A stretch of DNA of 6,929 bases from an uncultured Bacilli bacterium (GTDB lineage: Bacteria > Bacillota_I > Bacilli_A > RF39 > UBA660): contig CALVUU010000037.1 in assembly GCA_944363655.1 (NCBI GenBank), positions 1 to 6,929 on the forward strand, given 5' to 3'. A program made the translations under genes and the position numbers. Below the pieces are notes generated by a model. The model saw only the letters and a list, made by a program, of their open reading frames with translations, was not told where the DNA came from and made no database searches. This document shows positions 1 through 5,199 of this stretch, piece by piece. Position 1 is the first letter of the stretch. Each line of letters starts with the position of its first letter.

Positions 1-1
1 A

Positions 2-469
2 GGAAAAAGTACAGTATCAAAAGAATTAGCCTTATCATTAAAAAAGTCTGTTTTATTAGAAGGTGATGATTTTTATCATCAAGTAATAAATAGTTATATT
101 CCCGCTTGGAAAGAAGGAAATCATTTAAATATTTTTTGGAAAGTAGTAATAGATACAATAAATAACTATCTAAATGCAGGTTATGATGTTATATTTAATT
201 ATATAATACCTAAAGATAAATTTAATGAACTTAAAAGTATCTTTAAGAAATATAATACAAAGTTTATCGTATTACTAGCAAATGAATCTACTATTATTAA
301 AAGAGATAAACAAAGAGATATAGAAAATAGAATGAACGAAAGATGTTTAGTTTTACTTAATAGTTTTCTTAATTATAATTATGATAAAAAATATATTTTA
401 TATACTGATGAACTTAGTGTAAAAGAGATAGTTGAAAAAACAATAAAAGATAATAAATATAATCTTTAA
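2..469 (+). CDS. P-loop small-molecule/nucleotide kinase-like protein, 5' end missing
   Basis: This reading frame is open from the first bases of the window to a TAA at 467-469, giving 155 residues. The first visible residues are GKSTVSKELA, the end of a Walker A loop, so only the start codon, first beta strand and the beginning of the P-loop are missing; the whole protein is probably about 165-170 residues. LLEGDDFYH follows at about residues 19-27, where small P-loop kinases place the acidic substrate-binding residues after strand 2, and a basic RDKQRDIENR stretch near residues 100-110 resembles the arginine-rich LID of such kinases. This fits the AAA_33/shikimate-kinase/zeta-toxin-like group of small phosphotransferases. 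The substrate cannot be read from the sequence. The stop overlaps the SD of the next gene, so it is almost certainly cotranscribed with the ABC transporter genes; a resistance or modification role is only a guess. Confidence 0.8.
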   Translation, partial: GKSTVSKELALSLKKSVLLEGDDFYHQVINSYIPAWKEGNHLNIFWKVVIDTINNYLNAGYDVIFNYIIPKDKFNELKSIFKKYNTKFIVLLANESTIIKRDKQRDIENRMNERCLVLLNSFLNYNYDKKYILYTDELSVKEIVEKTIKDNKYNL

Positions 470-480
470 AGGAGTAAAGA

Positions 481-1374
481 ATGCCAACAAAAGTTATTGA
501 AGTAAAAAATTTAACTAAATATTATGGAAAAGTAAAAGCAGTAGAAAATTTAAATTTAGAACTTCACAAAGGAGAAATATTTGGTTTTATTGGACCTAAT
601 GGTGCCGGTAAATCAACTACTATTAGAACTATTATGAGTTTAATAAATAAAAATAATGGAACCATTCTAATTAATGGTAAAGTTCTAAATAAAAATGATT
701 TAAAACAAAAGGAAAAAATAGGTTATTTACCTAGTGAAATCCATTTATATGATGATTTTACTGTTAAAGAAATGCTAGATTATCATGAAAAATTTTATCG
801 AAAAAATATTCATAATAGAAGATCTCAATTAGTAAAACTATTAGAAGTAGATGAATCTAAAAAAATAGAAGATTTATCGCTTGGTAATTTAAAAAAAGTA
901 GGTATAATTCTTGCTTTAATGCATAGTCCAAAAATATTAATATTAGATGAAGCGACTAGTGGACTTGATCCAATAATGCAAAATATTTTTTATAATCTTT
1001 TAAAAGAAGAAAAGAAAAAAGGTACAACTATTTTTTATTCAACTCATATTTTAAGTGAAGTATCTAAAATATGTGATAAAGTAGGAATAATAAAAGAAGG
1101 AAAATTAATAGAAATAAAAAACATAGAAGAACTTTTTATGAAAGATTTATTATTAGTTACTATAATTTCTAAAGATAAAGATAAAATAAAAAAAGATTTA
1201 AACTTAAAAATAATATATGAAGATGATAATTCTATAAAATTTAGTAATAATCTAGATTGTGATGAATTAATTAAAACACTTGCTAAATATAAAATAGATA
1301 AAATATTAATAGAAGAGCAAAATCTTGAAAACATATTTTTACATTATTATAAAGAGGGTGATGATCTTGTTTAA
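481..1374 (+). CDS. ABC transporter ATP-binding protein (ABC-2/BcrA-type exporter)
   Basis: The 297-residue ATPase hydrolyses ATP on the cytoplasmic face to drive the permease encoded next. Visible motifs are Walker A GPNGAGKST (38-46), signature LSLGN (132-136), Walker B ILILDE with catalytic Glu157, D-loop SGLD (160-163) and H-loop His189. The usual Q-loop glutamine is replaced: the segment reads GYLPSE with Ser85, a variation I associate with BcrA/YtrB-like exporters. The signature is also divergent (LSLGN instead of LSGGQ), and Walker B is followed by ATSG rather than PTSG. Residues from about 215 on form the C-terminal extension typical of ABC-2 ATPases. ATG 481 is chosen because AAAGGAG (468-474) lies six bases upstream. 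The gene starts 11 bases after the kinase-like gene and overlaps the permease. Substrate unknown: antibiotic, peptide or lipid export are all possible. Confidence 0.93.
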   Translation: MPTKVIEVKNLTKYYGKVKAVENLNLELHKGEIFGFIGPNGAGKSTTIRTIMSLINKNNGTILINGKVLNKNDLKQKEKIGYLPSEIHLYDDFTVKEMLDYHEKFYRKNIHNRRSQLVKLLEVDESKKIEDLSLGNLKKVGIILALMHSPKILILDEATSGLDPIMQNIFYNLLKEEKKKGTTIFYSTHILSEVSKICDKVGIIKEGKLIEIKNIEELFMKDLLLVTIISKDKDKIKKDLNLKIIYEDDNSIKFSNNLDCDELIKTLAKYKIDKILIEEQNLENIFLHYYKEGDDLV

Positions 1375-2158
1375 AAGAGAGTTAAAAGTTAATTTAAAAA
1401 ACTTTTTGATATGGACTATTATTTTAATCTTTTTATTTATGATTGTATTTTTAATTTATCCTTCGATAATGAATAATGAAAATACTAAAATGTTTAATGA
1501 AATGATGACTATGTTTCCAAAAGAAGTCTTAACAGCTTTCAATATGGATATTTCAAGTATTGATACCGCTTTTGGATGGATGAAGACAGAAGGATTTGTT
1601 TTTGTTTTATTAATAACTAGTATATATAGTGGCGTTTTAGGATCAAATATTTTATTAAAAGAAGAAAATGATAAAACTATAGAGTATTTAAATATGCTTC
1701 CTATTACTAGAAAAAATATTATATTAACTAAAGTAAGTGTATCAGTAATATATATTATTTTAATGATATTAATACTTGGAATATTTAATTTTATTGGATT
1801 ATCTTTAATAGAAACCTTTTCTAAAAAAGAATTTATTTTACTAAGTATTACACCAATATTTTCATCATTAGTAACTTTCTTTTTATGCCTTTTTATCTCA
1901 ACATTTACAAATAAAACCAAAAAAATGTTAGGTATAAGTTTAGGGATTGTTTTTATTAGTTACTTCCTTCAAATAATATCAGAAATGAGTGAAAGTACAG
2001 AATTTCTAAAATATATTTCAATATTTACTCTTGCAGATATTCGTAATGTAATTACTAAAGTTACAATTAATCCAGTGATGATAATTATAGCATTTATTTT
2101 GTCAGGACTTTTTCTAACATTAACTCTTATTCATTATGAGAGAAAAGAACTAGTTTAG
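1367..2158 (+). CDS. ABC-2 type permease subunit
   Basis: The product (263 residues from this start) is the membrane partner of the preceding ATPase. About six hydrophobic segments can be seen: one after the N-terminal KRELKVNLKNF segment, a pair around FVFVLLITSIYSG and the VSVIYIILMILILGIFNFIG stretch, then IFSSLVTFFLCLFIS, LGISLGIVFISYFLQ and a last helix ending in HYERKEL. Between helices 2 and 3, LKEENDKTIEYLNMLPITRKNII is the cytoplasmic coupling region typical of ABC-2 permeases. The start is uncertain. TTG 1367 lies eight bases after GAGGG (1354-1358), an ideal spacing, whereas ATG 1361 is only two bases from it; ATG 1361 would add two residues. The 8-base overlap with the ATPase stop suggests translational coupling. 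The stop is TAG, and no terminator follows, so the transcript probably ran into the decayed HAD gene. Confidence 0.9.
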   Translation: MFKRELKVNLKNFLIWTIILIFLFMIVFLIYPSIMNNENTKMFNEMMTMFPKEVLTAFNMDISSIDTAFGWMKTEGFVFVLLITSIYSGVLGSNILLKEENDKTIEYLNMLPITRKNIILTKVSVSVIYIILMILILGIFNFIGLSLIETFSKKEFILLSITPIFSSLVTFFLCLFISTFTNKTKKMLGISLGIVFISYFLQIISEMSESTEFLKYISIFTLADIRNVITKVTINPVMIIIAFILSGLFLTLTLIHYERKELV

Positions 2159-2168
2159 GACGACTTTT

Positions 2169-2753
2169 ATGATAAAAACAGTTATTTTTGATGTAGATAG
2201 AACTTTAGTAAATAGGCAAGCATAATTTTTTTAAAGCATATTTTAAATGAAAAGAAAAAAGATACCTAAAGATAGTCTAGATAATTTATTAAACACTTCA
2301 ACAAATTTTCTTATGAATTATTAGGCCTCATAATGATAAAATCATTTTATTAAATCGCTCCTGAGATATTTATTTAAAAAATGAAAAAAATTAATTTTTT
2401 AGTGGTATTAGAAAACTCTTAAAAGACTTAAAAAATATGAAAATAGAATTAGGTATTTTTATTTCAAAAAAATTGAAAATACTAGAATCTTATATATACT
2501 TAACATTATTTTAACAATAGATAAAGTTAAAAATTCTAAATCAAGTCCTGAAGGACTAAGTATTATTAAAGATGCTTTAAAATTAAATAGTAACGAAATT
2601 ATATATTTTGGATCATTATAATTATATGGCAAAAGCTGCTTAAGTATATTTTTTCATGCTAGATTGGATAATAATGTATAAGAATTAAATACGGATTATG
2701 TCTTTGATAAACCACCAAAAGTTTTACAATTTATTAAGTCTAAGGAAATATAA
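2169..2753 (+). pseudogene. Decayed HAD-superfamily (phosphoglycolate phosphatase-like) hydrolase
   Basis: ATG 2169 opens with MIKTVIFDVDRTLV, a HAD motif I (DxDxT) as in FDLDGTLL phosphatases, but the frame stops at TAA 2223-2225. Further blocks of the same fold lie downstream in order but in different frames: SGIRKLLKDLKNMKIELGIF then ISKK (2401-2472, one frame; cap-to-core and motif II Ser), SSPEGLSIIKDALKLN and IIYFGSL (2541-2618, another frame; motif III/IV), MAKAA (2626-2640, a third frame) and DYVFDKPPKVLQFIKSKEI ending in TAA 2751-2753. The GDSxxD motif IV has been reduced to GSL. At least five in-frame stops and several frameshifts exclude a working protein. The intact gene would be about 195-210 codons, matching the family. 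It begins 11 bases after the permease stop, so it was probably the last gene of that operon. The ORFs remaining inside are too short to matter. Confidence 0.85.
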
Positions 2754-2758
2754 AATTT

Positions 2759-2789
2759 TTGCTTACACAAAATTTTTTTGTGTTATAAT
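2759..2789 (+). promoter_or_regulatory. Promoter for the MATE-kinase gene, extended -10
   Basis: TATAAT at 2784-2789 is a perfect -10 box and is preceded by TG at 2781-2782, giving the extended -10 form TGTTATAAT. The -35 is weaker: TTGCTT at 2759-2764 (19-base spacer) or CTTACA at 2762-2767 (16-base spacer). Transcription would begin near 2796, leaving a leader of about 55 bases before ATG 2850. It lies just after the HAD wreck and explains how the transporter gene can be expressed independently of the ABC operon. Confidence 0.7.
2765..2783. repeat. 8-bp inverted repeat between -35 and -10
   Basis: ACACAAAA (2765-2772) and TTTTGTGT (2776-2783) are perfect inverted repeats separated by TTT. 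They fill the spacer of the promoter above. The position suits a repressor operator; a DNA palindrome there would be covered by RNA polymerase. As a transcribed hairpin it is not followed by a clean T-run, so a terminator reading is weaker. The sequence is low-complexity, so chance is possible. Confidence 0.4.
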
Positions 2790-2849
2790 TCATAGTGCAT
2801 CAGTAATGGTGTCTATTTTTATTTATAATTATGAAAGGAGTGTCTATAA

Positions 2850-2924
2850 ATGAAAAGTTTAGATTAAGGAAATGAAAAGATAGGAAAATTATTACTTAAT
2901 TTCTCAATTCCTTGTATTATTTCT
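2850..2924 (+). other. Natural 5' end of the MATE-kinase gene, broken by in-frame TAA
   Basis: AAAGGAG (2834-2840) sits nine bases before ATG 2850, the best start signal in this region. The frame reads MKSLD, then TAA (2865-2867), then GNEKIGKLLLNFSIPCIIS, running straight into the downstream open frame without a shift. MATE proteins of this kind typically begin with a few residues, LGNEKIGKLL-like residues and then the first membrane helix, so the stop probably replaces a leucine codon (TTA to TAA, one base). No ATG, GTG or TTG lies in frame between the stop and 2925. The 75 bases are therefore the true N-terminal coding part of an interrupted gene, unless the base is an assembly or sequencing error. 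Confidence 0.85.
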
Positions 2925-4802
2925 ATGTTAGTTGGAGCATTATATAATATTGTTGACCAAATCTTTATTGGTAATGGTGTTGGACATTTAGGTAATGCTG
3001 CTACTAATGTTGTTTATCCATTTACAGTTATTGCATTATCCCTAGCTTTATTAATAGGAGATGGGGCATCAGCCTTATTTAGTTTAAATCTTGGTAAAAA
3101 AGATTATAAAAATGCTAATAAAGGTGTAGGTAATGCCATCGTTTTAATGGTAATAGTATCTATTATTGTTACTCTATTTGGCTTTGTTTTTGGTGAAGGA
3201 ATATTAAAAATATTTGGAGTAACTAGTGGTACTTATAATTATGCTAAAGACTATTATCAAATAATTCTTTTAGGAATACCTTTTTACATTCTAACGTCAG
3301 GATTAAATGGTATTGTTAGAGCAGATGGTTCTCCTAAATATGCTATGATTGCTACTTTACTTGGAGCAATACTAAACATAATACTAGATCCAATTGCAAT
3401 CTTTGTATTAGATTTAGGAGTAAAAGGTGCAGCTATTGCTACTATAGTTGGCCAAATTATTTCATGCGTAGTAACATTATTATATTTTGTTAAGCCAAAG
3501 AAAGTTAAATTATCTCGTGAAGCTTTAAAACTAGATAAATTTATTTGTAAAAAAATTAGTATGCTTGGAATTTCTAGTTTTATTACTCAAATTTCAATTG
3601 TCATAGTTATTGCCGTTGCTAATAACATGATAGTTAAATATGGTGCTTTATCTAAGTTCGGTGCTGATATACCACTTTCTGTTGTTGGTATTGTTATGAA
3701 AGTATTTGCAATCGTTATTGCTATTGTTATAGGTATTACTATTGGTAGTCAACCAATAATTGGTTATAACTTTGGAGCCGGTAAACTTGATCGTGTTAAG
3801 AAAACCTTTAAATTAATACTTACAACTAATGCAATAATTGGTGTAATAGCATTTATTTTATTCCAATTTTTCCCACAATATATAATTAATATTTTTGGTA
3901 GTGAAAGTGCTTTATATAATGAATATGCCTTAATGTGTTTTCGTATTTATTTAGCAGGTATTATTTTTACTTGTATTACTAAATGTTGTAGTATTTATTT
4001 ACAATCACTTGGTAAACCAGTTAAATCTATGATTTTATCACTTTCAAGAGATATTGTTGTTTTTATCCCATCTTTAATTATTCTTGCTAGTATTTATGGA
4101 GTAGTAGGAATGTTATGGGCTGCCTTAATAGCCGATGTTATATCTTTTGTTCTAGCTTTAATTATAGTATTTAATGATAATAAGAAAGCAGGAAAAGAAG
4201 AAGTTGTTAGTGATAAAAAATTAGAAAAAGATATTACTACTTTACCAAAAAGTCTTGTTATTACTATTGCAAGAGAATATGGTTCTGGTGGAAGATATGT
4301 AGGAGAGTTACTTGCTAAGGAATTAAATGTTAAATTCTATGATAAAGAAATAATAAGATTAGCTTCTAAAGCATCTGGATTAGAAGAAGAATATATAAGT
4401 GAAAATGAACAATCAAAAATAAGTTATAATGCTTATTATAATAATGACGATGAAATATATATTGCAGAAGAAGAAGTTATTAAAGATATATCAAAAAATC
4501 CTTGTGTAATAATAGGAAGATGTGCAGATTATATTTTAAAAGATAAGAAGAATGTATATAAAATATTTTTGTATAGTAATTTAGATGATAAAATAAAAAG
4601 ATGTACTAAGTATTATGGGCTTAATAAGGAAGATGCAGTTAAGAAAATTAAGAAAGTTGATAAAGATAGATCTAAACATTATGAATATTATACTAATCGA
4701 AAATGGAAAGACTTTGATAACTATGATTTAGCTATTAATGTAGATAAACTTGGGGTACTTGGTACAGTTAATGCTATTAAAAAAATAGTTACAGATAAAT
4801 AA
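2925..4802 (+). CDS. MATE family transporter fused to a cytidylate-kinase-like domain (N-terminus interrupted)
   Basis: From the first open ATG the frame encodes 625 residues; the complete gene from ATG 2850 would give about 650. Residues 1-415 are a polytopic MATE transporter, which in this family exchanges drugs or metabolites for H+ or Na+. LYNIVDQIFIGNGVG, GDGASALFSLNLG and, in the second half, GSQPIIGYNFGAG are characteristic. A charged linker (about 416-442) leads to a cytoplasmic domain (443-625) of the cytidylate kinase-like family: AREYGSGGR (449-457) as the phosphate-binding loop, with arginine where classical Walker A has GK; IIGRCADYIL (529-538); YYTNRKW (588-594). The domain's substrate is unknown. 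ATG 2925 lies within the first membrane helix and has no SD, so a protein made from it would lack half that helix. Its own promoter and a strong terminator make it a single-gene unit. Codon use is like the neighbours. Confidence 0.85.
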   Translation: MLVGALYNIVDQIFIGNGVGHLGNAATNVVYPFTVIALSLALLIGDGASALFSLNLGKKDYKNANKGVGNAIVLMVIVSIIVTLFGFVFGEGILKIFGVTSGTYNYAKDYYQIILLGIPFYILTSGLNGIVRADGSPKYAMIATLLGAILNIILDPIAIFVLDLGVKGAAIATIVGQIISCVVTLLYFVKPKKVKLSREALKLDKFICKKISMLGISSFITQISIVIVIAVANNMIVKYGALSKFGADIPLSVVGIVMKVFAIVIAIVIGITIGSQPIIGYNFGAGKLDRVKKTFKLILTTNAIIGVIAFILFQFFPQYIINIFGSESALYNEYALMCFRIYLAGIIFTCITKCCSIYLQSLGKPVKSMILSLSRDIVVFIPSLIILASIYGVVGMLWAALIADVISFVLALIIVFNDNKKAGKEEVVSDKKLEKDITTLPKSLVITIAREYGSGGRYVGELLAKELNVKFYDKEIIRLASKASGLEEEYISENEQSKISYNAYYNNDDEIYIAEEEVIKDISKNPCVIIGRCADYILKDKKNVYKIFLYSNLDDKIKRCTKYYGLNKEDAVKKIKKVDKDRSKHYEYYTNRKWKDFDNYDLAINVDKLGVLGTVNAIKKIVTDK

Positions 4803-4832
4803 AATTGTTAGAAATAACAATTTTATTTTTTT
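4801..4832 (+). terminator. Intrinsic terminator after the MATE-kinase gene
   Basis: AAAATTGTTA (4801-4810) and TAACAATTTT (4815-4824) form a perfect 10-bp stem with a GAAA loop, followed by ATTTTTTT. The stem begins inside the stop codon. It is AT-rich, but the symmetry and T-run are convincing. Confidence 0.9.
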
Positions 4833-4833
4833 A

Positions 4834-4862
4834 TTTACAATTTTAATAAAATATAGTATAAG
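4834..4862 (+). promoter_or_regulatory. Promoter of the T-box/tyrS unit
   Basis: TTTACA (4834-4839) is followed after exactly 17 bases by TATAAG (4857-4862), a good sigma-A-type pair that would start transcription near 4869, about 20 bases before T-box stem I. A second TATAAT at 4866-4871 lacks a comparable -35. The -35 box immediately follows the T-run of the preceding terminator. Confidence 0.7.
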
Positions 4863-4890
4863 TATTATAATAAAATTATTAATTAAAAAG

Positions 4891-5095
4891 CGATTCATTC
4901 TAAGTAGTTATTTTATAATTTTTGAAAGAGAGCTTGTGGTTAGTGAAAACAAGTAAAACTAAAATAATGAATTACAAATGATGATTTTAATCGGATATTT
5001 CCGTTATCAAAAGAGGTAATAAACTATTATTACAAACAAAGGTGGTACCACGAGCAAATCGTCCTTTATTGGATATTTGCTCATTTTTTATTTTT
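4891..5095 (+). promoter_or_regulatory. T-box riboswitch, tyrosine (UAC) specifier
   Basis: This untranslated leader senses uncharged tRNA-Tyr and lets transcription continue into tyrS only when the tRNA is not aminoacylated. Stem I pairs CGATT/AATCG (4891-4895 with 4989-4993) and CATT/AATG (4896-4899 with 4977-4980). The specifier loop has AGTA (4903-4906) opposite GAAT-TAC-A, with the codon TAC at 4973-4975 followed by the usual purine. Above it TTATTTTA pairs with TAAAATAA (4908-4915, 4960-4967), topped by the GAGAG and GGTTAGTG distal elements. Stem III is GTAATA/TATTAC (5016-5021, 5028-5033). The antiterminator uses AAAGG/CCTTT (5038-5042, 5063-5067) and ACG/CGT (5050-5052, 5060-5062) around the bulge TGGTACC (5043-5049). 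TGGT would pair with ACCA, matching the A discriminator expected for bacterial tRNA-Tyr. Pairings were made by eye. Confidence 0.95.
5052..5095 (+). terminator. T-box-controlled intrinsic terminator
   Basis: GAGCAAAT (5052-5059) pairs with ATTTGCTC (5075-5082), with an inner TCC/GGA helix (5062-5064, 5071-5073), and a T-rich run follows to 5095. The inner helix uses bases 5062-5064, needed by the antiterminator, so the two structures exclude each other. Charged tRNA-Tyr should favour this hairpin and stop transcription before tyrS. Confidence 0.92.
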
Positions 5096-5109
5096 AGGAG
5101 GTGATTTGT

Positions 5110-5199
5110 ATGGATAATGATTATTACTATTCATATTTTAGTGCTTATTATTTAATTAATGATACAAATTATTCAGGAGGAAATAAATATGAAAGATAA
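5110..5199 (+). CDS. Tyrosine-rich leader peptide upstream of tyrS (putative)
   Basis: This 29-codon frame starts at ATG 5110, behind AGGAGGTGAT (5096-5105), ten bases complementary to the 16S rRNA 3' end and the strongest SD in the window, with eight bases between GGAGG and ATG. It ends at TAA 5197-5199, eleven bases inside tyrS and in another frame. Eight of its residues are tyrosine (positions 5, 6, 7, 9, 13, 14, 21, 27; seven TAT and one TAC). It has no signal peptide or recognisable domain. It lies after the T-box terminator, so it is made only when the T-box has allowed read-through. The tyrS SD (5175-5180) and start codon lie within the frame, so leader translation must influence tyrS initiation. 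I infer a tyrosine-sensing leader or coupling peptide. Alternative: a chance frame in TAT-rich DNA, although the perfect SD argues against this. Confidence 0.65.
   Translation: MDNDYYYSYFSAYYLINDTNYSGGNKYER

Noticed and set aside
1044..1334. 96-codon open frame on the minus strand
   Set aside because: It lies wholly inside the ABC ATPase gene, has no recognisable domain and is the kind of frame expected opposite AT-rich coding sequence.
1325..1366. Earlier TTG 1325 start for the ABC permease
   Set aside because: It would extend the overlap with the ATPase to 50 bases and has only a weak SD; the SD at 1354-1358 serves the later starts.
1456..1920. 154-codon open frame on the minus strand
   Set aside because: It is opposite the ABC permease; its hydrophobic stretches are complements of the membrane helices on the + strand.
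2765..2790. Hairpin read as a terminator for the HAD region
   Set aside because: The stem is all A-T except for two pairs and is followed by a promoter -10 box rather than a T-run; the promoter reading explains the sequence better.
2806..2853. 15-codon ORF whose TGA overlaps the ATG of the MATE gene (ATGA)
   Set aside because: It has no SD in front of ATG 2806 and no biased composition, so the overlap looks accidental.
4972..4974. TTA (Leu) as an alternative T-box specifier
   Set aside because: It would be one base out of register, followed by C instead of the usual purine, and the downstream gene is TyrRS; TAC at 4973-4975 fits.
5159..5188. Earlier in-frame start for tyrS at ATG 5159
   Set aside because: It has no SD upstream, and the added ten residues are just the tyrS ribosome binding site read as codons.
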